A model generated the notes under the pieces. That model was not told the origin of the DNA. It ran no database searches and worked only from the letters and a program-made list of their open reading frames with translations. Positions 7,760 to 14,729 of a stretch of 16,023 bases of DNA are shown here, in pieces. Both the position numbers and the translations under genes were made by a program. The first letter of the stretch is position 1. Every line of letters starts with the position of its first letter. The DNA is from Verrucomicrobiota bacterium (lineage in GTDB: Bacteria; Verrucomicrobiota; Verrucomicrobiia; Chthoniobacterales; UBA10450), in assembly GCA_003217965.1 (NCBI GenBank), contig QHNB01000209.1, forward strand, positions 1 through 16,023, read 5' to 3'.

Positions 7760-8090
7760 CGCGTCCAGATTTCGCCGTCGCTGCAGCCGACCGGCTCACA
7801 CGCGATTATGAGCGGTGAGATCGTCGGGGTTCCGAGCATATCAATAGATTTTCCCATCTTGCGAAGCTTGGTTCCGCTCCTGTGCGCGTGACGAAATTCG
7901 AGAATATTTGCAGACGCGCAAATCGCAGAAACGGCAACAGCTGCTGGTGGGTTTAGCGAGGGCCGCTCGGACCGTTTACTCCTTTGAGTATAGCCCGCCG
8001 TCGATTTAGCCTCTGTCATTCGCAAATAATCGAGTAGCAACACTCGCTTTTGCTTGACCGCGAATTGAATCGCGATGGCAGTTACGTTGC
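7760..8090. other. Divergent intergenic region
   Basis: This 331-base gap separates the minus-strand membrane protein from the plus-strand transporter and should hold promoters for both. The only hexamer worth noting is TATACT on the minus strand near 7990, with no good -35 box at the right distance. A minus-strand frame running from 8163 to 7756 ends in an ATGA overlap with the membrane-protein start, but most of it has unlikely composition; if anything is translated it would be the last 33 codons (from about 7857). I see no RNA gene here. Confidence 0.4.
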
Positions 8091-9353
8091 ATGTCCGTTG
8101 CGACGATCGAATCTCATCCCGCGCTTCTCGCGCCCTTTGCAATTCTGCTGGTGTCGATCGCAATTTTTCCGCTCATCCTCCAGCACCATTGGGAACGTCA
8201 CTACGCGAAACTCTCTGCCAGTCTCGCCGCAATCACCTGCGGCTACTACGTTGTGCGATTGCAGGCAAGTGATCGCGTCATCCATGCGATGGGAGAATTT
8301 GCCAGTTTCATCGTCGTTGTCGGAGCATTCTTCGTCGTCGCGGGCGGAATTCATCTGCACATTCCACGCCCCTCCTCGCCATTGGCAAACGCCTTGCTGC
8401 TGCTCGGTGGAAGTATCCTGGCAGCTCTCATCGGAACGATCGGAGCATCCATGCTCCTGATTCGGCCATGGCTGCACATGAACCGCAGCCGATTTCAGCC
8501 AATGCATCTCGCCTTTTTTATTTTCTGCGTGAGTAATCTTGGCGGTCTCCTCCTGCCTACCGGGCCCCCACTATTCCTGGGCCATTTGAAGGGAATCCCA
8601 TTTCTTTGGACGGCTTTGCATTGCTGGCGTGAATGGCTGACAGCGATGACCATTCTCCTGTTGATTTTTCTCGTGCTCGATACCATTTCGTGGCGTCGCC
8701 ACCCAGATACTCCAGCCGCGGGCGAACCACGCTTCCTCTGCCATGGAAAGTGGAACTCAGTCGTCCTGCTCGCGTTGCTTCTTGCCGTGGTTTTCGTGCC
8801 GAGCGGTTTCCGGGAGCTGGTTCTAATTGTCCTCGCTGCCGCTTCATATTGTTTCACACCGCATCGCATATTCGACGCGAACGGATTTGGCTGGCAACCG
8901 CTCATTGAGGTCGGGTGGATTTTTCTTGGCCTTTTCGGGACCATGATTCCGGTCCTCGATTATGTGGAATTACACGCTGGGAATTTCCATCTCGTCACTA
9001 ATCCGCAATTCTATTGGAGCACTGGTATTCTCTCCGCCGTGCTTGATAATGCGCCGAGTTATCTCACGTTCTTGGCTCTCGCCCTCAGCCTCGATCACCT
9101 CGACATCAACAGCGCCCGAGAGGTCGCGTTATTTGCAATGTCACAACCACAGCGGCTTGCCGCCATATCCGTTGCTGCAACGCTTTTTGGCGGTCTTACT
9201 TACGTTGGTAACAGTCCGAACCTGCTCGTTCGCGCTATTGCTCAGTCACGCGACGCGCCGTGTCCGGGATTTTTGTCCTACATTGTAAAATATTCACTTC
9301 CCATTCTGTTGCCGGTGCTGGGGCTGACAGCGTTTGTTTCATTCCGCCATTGA
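8091..9353 (+). CDS. Citrate/Na+:H+ antiporter-type permease (CitMHS_2 / NhaD-like)
   Basis: A 420-residue integral membrane protein of about ten to twelve helices with ion-transporter superfamily marks: AGGIHLHIP (about 85), GTIGASMLLIRPWL (about 120-133), LPTGPPLFLGHLKGIPF (about 160), LSAVLDNAPSYLTF (about 315) and the late GGLTYVGNSPNLLVRAIA. The paired half-helix motifs (GTIGAS and TYVGNSPN) are typical of the NhaD/ArsB/citrate-transporter fold. The family usually reads GDPPLFLG; here the aspartate is absent. Substrate is not resolved: sodium/proton exchange or carboxylate uptake are both possible. The start at ATG 8091 gives a normal N-terminus, although no good ribosome-binding site precedes it. 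It is followed after 42 nt by the riboflavin synthase gene on the same strand, so co-transcription is plausible. Confidence 0.85.
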   Translation: MSVATIESHPALLAPFAILLVSIAIFPLILQHHWERHYAKLSASLAAITCGYYVVRLQASDRVIHAMGEFASFIVVVGAFFVVAGGIHLHIPRPSSPLANALLLLGGSILAALIGTIGASMLLIRPWLHMNRSRFQPMHLAFFIFCVSNLGGLLLPTGPPLFLGHLKGIPFLWTALHCWREWLTAMTILLLIFLVLDTISWRRHPDTPAAGEPRFLCHGKWNSVVLLALLLAVVFVPSGFRELVLIVLAAASYCFTPHRIFDANGFGWQPLIEVGWIFLGLFGTMIPVLDYVELHAGNFHLVTNPQFYWSTGILSAVLDNAPSYLTFLALALSLDHLDINSAREVALFAMSQPQRLAAISVAATLFGGLTYVGNSPNLLVRAIAQSRDAPCPGFLSYIVKYSLPILLPVLGLTAFVSFRH

Positions 9354-9395
9354 AGATTTGCGCGCGCGCACTGCTCGCTTGACCATAAACTTTCG

Positions 9396-10082
9396 ATGTT
9401 CACAGGTTTGATCGAAGAAATCGGAACGGTCCGCTCGATTCGGACGGACCATGGCCGAGCAGTGTTGCGGCTGGCGGCACCGCATGTCGCGCAGGGGACG
9501 CGCATCGGCGACAGCATCGCGGTAAACGGCTGTTGTCTCACTGTCACTTCGGTTGAAAACAAAGAGTTATCCTTCGATCTCCTCGAGGAAACGATTTCGC
9601 GTACAAATTTGGCGGCACTGAAAGATGGCAGCGCTGTCAATTTGGAGCGTCCTCTCGCAGCCGGATCTCGACTGGGAGGTCATTTCGTGCAGGGACATGT
9701 CGATTGCACCGAGCCTATCACTTCCTTCGACAAAAAGGCCAGCGATTGGCGACTTGAGGTCCAGCTGGCCGCGCAAGATACACATTACGTCGTGGAAAAA
9801 GGATCGATCGCTGTTAATGGCATTAGCCTCACCGTTGCCGAGATAAACCACGGGACCTTCACCGCGTGGATCATTCCGCACACTTTCCGCTCTACGAACC
9901 TGAAAGCGGCCCGGCCAGGCGAGATGGTGAATCTCGAATTCGATCTCCTCGCCAAGTATGTTGAGCGGATGGTATCGCGAGTCCTCGCGACTGCGAGTCA
10001 ATCACCGAGCACGCCGCCGCTCGATGCTGCAGCGTCCCCCTGTCTCCAGCGGAGGAAATGCGGTGAAGACACCACACCCTAA
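9396..10082 (+). CDS. ribE: Riboflavin synthase, alpha subunit
   Basis: Catalyses dismutation of two 6,7-dimethyl-8-ribityllumazine molecules to riboflavin and the pyrimidinedione, the last step of vitamin B2 synthesis, in the cytoplasm as a homotrimer. The N-terminal MFTGLIEEIG is diagnostic, and the two lumazine-binding barrels show the internal duplication: GDSIAVNGCCLTV (38-50) and GSIAVNGISLTV (136-147), plus GGHFVQGHVD (94-103) and the second-barrel HTFRSTNL (162-169). The enzyme core ends near KYVERM (187-192). The final 36 residues or so (SRVLATASQSPST...) extend beyond many family members and look unstructured; this tail overlaps the ribosome-binding site and start of the small ORF at 10063. 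It is spaced 43 nt from aroD, so the two may share a transcript. The identification is secure. Confidence 0.96.
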   Translation: MFTGLIEEIGTVRSIRTDHGRAVLRLAAPHVAQGTRIGDSIAVNGCCLTVTSVENKELSFDLLEETISRTNLAALKDGSAVNLERPLAAGSRLGGHFVQGHVDCTEPITSFDKKASDWRLEVQLAAQDTHYVVEKGSIAVNGISLTVAEINHGTFTAWIIPHTFRSTNLKAARPGEMVNLEFDLLAKYVERMVSRVLATASQSPSTPPLDAAASPCLQRRKCGEDTTP

Positions 10083-10122
10083 AGCGATCAAGATTCAGCG
10101 CTCGAAAGATCACAAAGACTGA
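10063..10122 (+). CDS. Possible 19-codon leader ORF upstream of aroD
   Basis: GTG at 10063 is preceded by GGAGGA (10051-10056) with a 6-nt spacer, the best ribosome-binding site I noticed in front of any start in the window. It encodes MKTPHPKAIKIQRSKDHKD and stops with TGA at 10120-10122. Only three bases (AGG) separate the stop from the aroD ATG, and the ORF is in the same frame as aroD. The peptide is rich in lysine and histidine and poor in aromatic residues, so a classical attenuator for aromatic amino acids is unlikely; translational coupling to aroD fits better. Coding status is inferred from signals alone. Confidence 0.4.
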   Translation: MKTPHPKAIKIQRSKDHKD

Positions 10123-10125
10123 AGG

Positions 10126-10800
10126 ATGAAATCGGCCCGAACGGCGAGAATACCACGCTCGGGGATGGTTGGCGTCATTGCCTCAAAAGAGGAATTGCGT
10201 ATCGCACGAAGCATCCAGACACCTCCCGATTTTTTCGAATTGCGTCTCGACCGGCTACTTTCCTTGCAGAAATCCGACATCGCCAAACTCAAGTCGCCGC
10301 TTATCATTACAGCACGTCATCCGGCTGAAGGCGGGGCGGCAAAGTTGTCACGGACGGAGCGGCGAGATTTGCTTTCGAAATTCCTGCCGCATGCTGCCTT
10401 GATCGATATCGAACTTCGCTCACTTTCCGCACTCTATGAGATTTGGCAGGAGGCAGGTCGGAAAAAGGTTGGGCGCATTTGTTCTTTTCACAATTTCCAC
10501 CGCACCCCGGCGCTGGCTCGGTTGCAGGAGCAACGCAAGCGAGCCGCGGATGTGGGCGCGGACATTTTCAAAATCGTAACTCGGGCCGACGCTATCGATG
10601 TTTTGATTACGCTTTTGCGTGTTTTGCGCCTGCAATCCAACGCTGCGCGATTGTGCGTCATGGCGACAGGAAAATTCGGCGCGATTTCGCGACTGCTTTT
10701 TCCCGAATGCGGGTCGGTGCTTGTCTATGCTCCACTAAACCGGGCATTTCATGACGGCCAAGTGACACTTGAGCGACTGCGCGGTCTGCGCCATTTCTAG
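10126..10800 (+). CDS. aroD: Type I 3-dehydroquinate dehydratase
   Basis: Converts 3-dehydroquinate to 3-dehydroshikimate in the shikimate pathway through a Schiff-base lysine. At 224 residues it is shorter than the E. coli enzyme (252) but has all key positions: substrate-binding ELRLD (E38, R40), IDIE (E96), the catalytic histidine in SFHNFHRTP (H122), the Schiff-base lysine in ADIFKIV (K149), the arginine in GAISRL (R189) and GQVTLERLR (Q212). The core fold begins at GMVGVIAS (13-20), so an ATG at 10165 would also be possible; I keep 10126 because it directly follows the leader ORF. The enzyme is stand-alone, not fused to shikimate dehydrogenase. Same strand as ribE, and the LON-domain gene follows after 84 nt. 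Confidence 0.93.
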   Translation: MKSARTARIPRSGMVGVIASKEELRIARSIQTPPDFFELRLDRLLSLQKSDIAKLKSPLIITARHPAEGGAAKLSRTERRDLLSKFLPHAALIDIELRSLSALYEIWQEAGRKKVGRICSFHNFHRTPALARLQEQRKRAADVGADIFKIVTRADAIDVLITLLRVLRLQSNAARLCVMATGKFGAISRLLFPECGSVLVYAPLNRAFHDGQVTLERLRGLRHF

Positions 10801-10884
10801 GCGAGAAGGTGAGCGCAGGTGCGATTTCTTTAGGGAATCACGTTGGCGCGGGTCCTGCACGCTAATGAACTGACCAGGGAAGCC

Positions 10885-11403
10885 ATGGACGAGATCACAA
10901 TTTTACCGGAGCAAGCCGCAGTGATGCCATTGCCTGGGGCACTGCTTTTTCCGCACGCCCTGTTACCGCTCTACATTTTCGAACCGCGTTATCGGGAAAT
11001 GCTCGACCATGCGCTCGCCCGCGAGCGAATGTTCTGCGTAACCCTGATCAAACCGGATCGTCTACAATGGAAATCGCCAGATGATTTTTTCCACGTCGCC
11101 ACCATCGGTTTGATTCGGGCCTGCGTGGGTCGCGGAGACGGAACTTCAAACTTAATTCTGCAAGGTTTGCAGCGCGTCCACTTCACCGATTTTGTTCAAC
11201 TTCACGATCGCCAGCTGCCGGCCAAGCTCGATCGTTATCTATCGGATCTCAACGATCTCGCGATGCTGGCGGATTTAATGGCAGCGACCTTCGTGCTTGA
11301 TCCACTGCGACGGCAGCAGATTCTTGAACAACGCGATCTCAATGCCCGTCTCCGCCTCGTAATCCAATACTTGCGCGAAGAAACCGGCCACGCCGCCGCC
11401 TGA
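10885..11403 (+). CDS. LON substrate-binding-domain protein with internal deletion
   Basis: A stand-alone LON N-terminal domain without AAA+ or protease parts. Diagnostic stretches are VMPLPGALLFPHALLPLYIF, EPRYREML, the GIGLI-type strand TIGLIRACVG, LILQGLQRVHF, and the helical end LADLMAATFVLDPLRRQQIL. I chose ATG 10885 (AGGGA 5 nt upstream) because the domain begins right after it; an in-frame TTG at 10843, also with AGGGA upstream, would add 14 residues. In E. coli Lon about 47 residues lie between GLQRARI and the IPPEVL helix; here only about ten (TDFVQLHDRQ) lie between GLQRVHF and LPAKLD. So about 35-40 residues are missing in frame after Q105. The function in bacteria is not settled; binding of unfolded peptides is assumed. 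Stop codon abuts that of the convergent dgt gene. Confidence 0.85.
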   Translation: MDEITILPEQAAVMPLPGALLFPHALLPLYIFEPRYREMLDHALARERMFCVTLIKPDRLQWKSPDDFFHVATIGLIRACVGRGDGTSNLILQGLQRVHFTDFVQLHDRQLPAKLDRYLSDLNDLAMLADLMAATFVLDPLRRQQILEQRDLNARLRLVIQYLREETGHAAA

Positions 11404-12567
11404 TCACCTCAAACGAGGTTGCACGGCGCCGCGGAGTCGCTGGAATTCATCGATTAGATAACGGTCAGTCATTCCTGCAACATAATCGCAGACGGTTCGA
11501 TATAGTCCCTCCTGCTCAATTCGGCGTGTGGCATTATCGCCGAGCCGGGTGGGATCGCGCAGATAAGCATCGAACACTTCGCGCAACATCTCGCAGGCCT
11601 GCCGGTTCACCTCCGCCACCCGCGGATGAAAATAGACATTTTGATACAGGAATTTGCGCAGATCCTGATTTTCCCGCCAAAGTTGATCGCTATAACGAAT
11701 GAGCGGTGCTTCTTGCCGGCGCACCTCGTCTGCCGAGCGTACTTGAGCGTGCGTGATTGCGAGCGCGCTAGTGGCGATCACGTCCTGCACTTCTTGGTCA
11801 ATGATTTCGCGAATGACGAGCTTGTGCAGGTCTGGCTCACGCAAGTCCGGATACTGCCCTCGCACCGCATCAGCGCTGCGCCGCCAGACGGCCACATCTT
11901 CGAGCTGGGTGAAGCTCAGAACATCGAAGTCAATCGCGTCGTCTAAATCATGACTGTAATATGTGATTTCGTCGGTCAGATTCGCGACCTGCGCTTCCAG
12001 TGACGGGCATCGGTATTTCTCTTCGCTCTCATTAGGCAAATCGTAGAAGGCTTGGTGTTTTCGCAACCCTTCGCGCACTTCGAAGGTGAGGTTGAGTCCG
12101 CTGAAATTCGGGTACGGCATTTCAAGCAATTCGACTACGCGCAAACTTTGGCGGTTGTGTTCAAAGCCGCCATGCTCGCGCATGCACTCGGCCAGCATCT
12201 CTTCCCCAGAATGGCCGAAGGGGGCGTGCCCAAGATCGTGCCCAAGTGCGATCGCTTCGGCCAAATCCTCGTTCAGGCGCAAAGCTCGCGCGATGGTGCG
12301 ACTGATCGAGGCAACCTCGATCGTATGCGTCAGTCGCGTACGCAAATGATCGCCGGTGCCATTAAGAAAAACCTGCGTCTTGTACTCGAGTCGGCGAAAA
12401 GCCCGCGAATGAATAATACGCGCGCGATCGCGCTGAAATTCGGTCCGATAAGCATGCGGTGGCTCGGCAAATCTCCTCCCGCGGGAGTCGCCCGATTTTT
12501 GCGCGAAGGGCGCGAACGTTCGCGCTTCGTCCCTCTCCATCTCCGCGCGACTCTTGTACTCGTTCAC
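11404..12567 (-). CDS. dgt: dGTPase-like dNTP triphosphohydrolase
   Basis: HD-domain enzyme that cleaves dNTPs to deoxynucleoside plus triphosphate, affecting dNTP pools. The metal-binding motif is complete: H81 in RLTHTIEV, H110-D111 in LGHDLGHAPFGH (with H114 and H119), and a later acidic ligand in EITYYSHDLDDAID (about 200-213). The N-terminal RTEFQRDRARIIHSRAFRRL and the GGFEHNRQSLRV segment are typical of the Dgt subfamily; length (387) is normal. The start is GTG at 12567, which overlaps the TGA of the small broken gene upstream as GTGA, and AGGGG lies just before it, so translation was probably coupled to that gene. The 3' end meets the LON gene without spacing. Substrate preference among dNTPs cannot be read from sequence. 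Confidence 0.94.
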   Translation of the reverse strand: MNEYKSRAEMERDEARTFAPFAQKSGDSRGRRFAEPPHAYRTEFQRDRARIIHSRAFRRLEYKTQVFLNGTGDHLRTRLTHTIEVASISRTIARALRLNEDLAEAIALGHDLGHAPFGHSGEEMLAECMREHGGFEHNRQSLRVVELLEMPYPNFSGLNLTFEVREGLRKHQAFYDLPNESEEKYRCPSLEAQVANLTDEITYYSHDLDDAIDFDVLSFTQLEDVAVWRRSADAVRGQYPDLREPDLHKLVIREIIDQEVQDVIATSALAITHAQVRSADEVRRQEAPLIRYSDQLWRENQDLRKFLYQNVYFHPRVAEVNRQACEMLREVFDAYLRDPTRLGDNATRRIEQEGLYRTVCDYVAGMTDRYLIDEFQRLRGAVQPRLR

Positions 12568-12790
12568 TCGCCCCTAAGTTTCTCTCCCAGGATCCTTCGC
12601 GCAGCGCGCGCCTGCATTTTCACGGTCAGCAGATCGAAAACTGCCAGGAGCAACGCAACAGAACCATCGCGAGGATGAGGACAACGAACATAGTCCAACG
12701 CCGGGTCGATTGATCTCGAATGAGGCCGCGTGTCGCATGCAAAACAAAGGAAACAATTCGCAAATGCGGCTGTTCGCGGCCCGGGTCCAT
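12564..12790 (-). pseudogene. Small two-helix membrane protein, frameshifted and internally shortened
   Basis: On the minus strand an ATG at 12790 opens a 54-codon frame reaching RDQSTRRWTMFVVLILAMVLL, a basic segment followed by a membrane helix, then runs into unrelated residues and TGA at 12626. A second frame, displaced by two bases, carries LLLAVFDLLTVKMQARAARR and ends in TGA at 12564, overlapping the dgt start. Placed end to end these resemble a small two-helix protein that I recall from Verrucomicrobiota and Acidobacteriota (basic N-terminus, helix, short loop, second helix ending in LLLAxxDLL, then a basic amphipathic tail). The loop and first half of helix two appear to be gone at about 12656. 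No function is known to me. The family link is from memory. Confidence 0.5.
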
Positions 12791-12876
12791 GGTTCATTTT
12801 GCCTTCTGCGTTGACGCGCGCAATGCGTGTTGGTCAATTTTCAGTAGACGATTTTAGACTACCTTCTCCGACCTTT

Positions 12877-13893
12877 ATGGCCACGTCCAACCAACCTCCA
12901 GTTACTCCGGAACGTCTGATGCAATTCGGTTTCGCCTTTGCGCCGCCGTTAGTGATCGGCGCAGCGGTGAAAAACAAAGTCTTCGAGTCGCTCCTAGGCG
13001 GAGCGAAAACAGTCGAACAAGTTCGTAGCAAAACCGGAGCTTCGGTTCGCGGTCTGCGCGCAATCATGAACGCGCTGGTCGGTCTCGAATTGCTTGCGAA
13101 AAACGGCGACAAATACTCGCTCGTGCCGGAGAGCAAAGCGTTTCTCGTTGGCGACAAACCGGATTCCTTGGCGGGATTTTTTGAAATGACCGCGACCCAT
13201 ATTTTGCCGCATTGGTTACAGTTGGACGATGCGGTCAAGACCGGTCGGCCACCCGTGCCAGTTAACCAGGAAGCACCCGGTTCGAAGTTTTTCGCCCTCC
13301 TTGTCGAGAACATCATTCCAATCAATTACCCAGGTGCCTTGACATTGGGCGAGCACCTGAAGCTTGCCCAATCCAGGAACAAGGTGCGCGTGCTCGATAT
13401 TGCTGCTGGCTCCGGGATTTGGGGAATCGCGCTCGCCCAACAGTCACCCAACGTTGAGATCACGGCACAAGATTGGCCGGAGATGATTGCGACGACGAAG
13501 CGAATTGTGCGGAAGTTTGGCCTATCTGATCGCTTCTCCTACATAGAGGGCGACGTGCTGAAAGCCGATTTCGGCAGCGGCTACGATGTCGCCACCCTCG
13601 GCCACATTCTGCACTCCGAAGGTGCCGAACGGAGCCGCAAGTTGCTCAAGAAAACCTTCAACGCGCTTAAATCCGGCGGTACCATCGCGATCGGCGAATG
13701 GCTGGTAAACGACGAGCGCACGGAGCCGCTCGCCGGTCTGATGTTCGCCATCAATATGCTGGTGCACAGCGAGCAGGGCGAGACCTTCTCGTTCAACGAA
13801 ATTAAAAGCTGGTTGGAAGAAGCCGGCTTCAAGAACGCGCGCACGGTCGAAGCACCTGGACCTTCACCCCTGGTGCTCGCGACCAAACCGTAA
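12877..13893 (+). CDS. SAM-dependent methyltransferase, winged-helix O-methyltransferase type
   Basis: Two-part protein of 338 residues. The N-terminal third (about 10-100) is a winged-helix dimerisation domain, with the typical opening TPERLMQFGFAFAPPL, GASVRGLRAIMNALVGL and YSLVPESKAFL. The C-terminal class I Rossmann fold has motif I VLDIAAGSGIWG (172-183), acidic D199, GDVLKADF (225-232), the LGHILHSEG helix (241-249), LKSGGTIAIGEW (265-274) and a closing APGPSPLVLATKP. It belongs with hydroxyneurosporene/acetylserotonin-type O-methyltransferases, but the acceptor substrate is unknown. Start ATG 12877 is chosen because the conserved domain begins ten residues later; longer in-frame starts at 12730 and 12823 would add unstructured sequence. 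No clear ribosome-binding site. Transcribed divergently from dgt. Confidence 0.88.
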   Translation: MATSNQPPVTPERLMQFGFAFAPPLVIGAAVKNKVFESLLGGAKTVEQVRSKTGASVRGLRAIMNALVGLELLAKNGDKYSLVPESKAFLVGDKPDSLAGFFEMTATHILPHWLQLDDAVKTGRPPVPVNQEAPGSKFFALLVENIIPINYPGALTLGEHLKLAQSRNKVRVLDIAAGSGIWGIALAQQSPNVEITAQDWPEMIATTKRIVRKFGLSDRFSYIEGDVLKADFGSGYDVATLGHILHSEGAERSRKLLKKTFNALKSGGTIAIGEWLVNDERTEPLAGLMFAINMLVHSEQGETFSFNEIKSWLEEAGFKNARTVEAPGPSPLVLATKP

Positions 13894-13961
13894 CGGGGCG
13901 CCGCCCTGGCGCGAACGGACGGCTTTTCATTTATCGTGGGCGATGTTTTGATTGCGCCGCG

Positions 13962-14438
13962 ATGAAGACGACCAAGGCGAAAGCGATCAAGCGGCAGCAA
14001 TCTCGCGCCATTCCAAAAAACACAAATCGCCAACGCCCTTACCAGAAGGCGGCGATCCGAAGTCAGGCATTTGCGAAGGCCATTCTTGACGCAAAATTTT
14101 ATGCCACTGATCCACAACGCTTACGCGCCTTGTTTGATGAAGCGTCACGAAAAGCAGCCGCGATCCCGAAAGAACCCTTTAAAGATTCCTGGCCCTACCT
14201 TCAGTCAATGCTCCGATTGATTCGCGCCTATTTCCGAGGCGAGTACCGAAACGTTTCTCAGGATGCGCTCCTGACGATTATTGCCGCAGTCAGTTATCTG
14301 GTCGATCCATTCGATTTAATTCCCGACGAAATTCCGTTTCTTGGTTTTCTTGATGATGCCACTGTGATCGGCTTCGCCATCACCAGAACGAGACCAGCAT
14401 TGGACGACTTTATGACTTGGGAAACGACGGCCTATTAG
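13962..14438 (+). CDS. DUF1232 (YkvA-like) membrane-associated protein
   Basis: 158 residues. The first 40 or so are strongly basic (KTTKAKAIKRQQSRAIPKNT), followed by a helical segment and then the DUF1232 core at about 85-147: LRLIRAYFRGEY, then the hallmark YLVDPFDLIPDEIPFLGFLD with the conserved D-P-x-D-x-I-P-D pattern, and a hydrophobic helix (ATVIGFAIT). The family is small, likely membrane-associated, and of unknown function. It lies 68 nt after the methyltransferase gene on the same strand. ATG 13962 gives a natural N-terminus, although no clear ribosome-binding site precedes it. Confidence 0.85.
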   Translation: MKTTKAKAIKRQQSRAIPKNTNRQRPYQKAAIRSQAFAKAILDAKFYATDPQRLRALFDEASRKAAAIPKEPFKDSWPYLQSMLRLIRAYFRGEYRNVSQDALLTIIAAVSYLVDPFDLIPDEIPFLGFLDDATVIGFAITRTRPALDDFMTWETTAY

Positions 14439-14610
14439 CGGTTCGAGCCCGAAGATGACTTGGTGGTTCGCGTAATCACTCGTTGCATTTAATATCGCGT
14501 TGAACGCTGCTCTTTTATTCGGCGGTATTTGGCCCGACTGACTACCAAAGCTTTCGCCAGTCGACCTTGCCAGTTTCGGGCAGGCACGTGCACGCGACAA
14601 TTGCACCCTT

Positions 14611-14700
14611 TTGTCATGTCGAGCGAAGTCGAGACATCTCAATATTCTCTTCGGAGGAATGACTAGAGATTCCGCGGCGCGGCTCGGAATGACAGAGAAG
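14611..14700. repeat. Dispersed intergenic repeat with TGTCAT/ATGACA ends
   Basis: The segment begins TGTCATGTCGAGCGAAGTC (14612-14630) and ends GGCTCGGAATGACA (14681-14694), with inverted ends TGTCAT and ATGACA 83 bp apart. Inside are several small inverted repeats: ATGTC-GA/TC-GAGACAT around 14616-14636, and ATTCCG/CGGAAT (14669-14674 and 14685-14690). The word pattern 'TGTCAT..CGAGCGAAG..GA..ATCTC' is one I recognise as a common non-coding repeat in many soil-bacterial genomes. Only one copy is in the window. The 172 bases before it (14439-14610), after the DUF1232 gene, hold no feature I can support. Confidence 0.65.
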
Positions 14701-14729
14701 TCCGATTTCGAAAAACGATTTTCGAAAAA

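Noticed and set aside
7783..7797. CAGCCGACCGGCT as a second copy of the REP-like hairpin
   Set aside because: Only a five-pair stem matches and there is no GTAG at its foot.
7756..8163. Minus-strand 135-codon frame with an ATGA overlap to the membrane-protein start
   Set aside because: It runs antisense into the transporter's 5' end, has low-complexity composition and no recognisable domain; only its last 33 codons remain even possible.
13895..13930. Hairpins followed by TTTT after the methyltransferase gene
   Set aside because: The GCGCC/GGCGC stem is 11 nt from the T run, and the adjoining GCCG/CGGC stem is only four pairs plus two after a mismatch; too weak to call a terminator.
14436..14460. 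GGTTCGAGCCC resembles a tRNA T-arm
   Set aside because: Upstream sequence is the end of the DUF1232 gene and offers no acceptor, D or anticodon arms.
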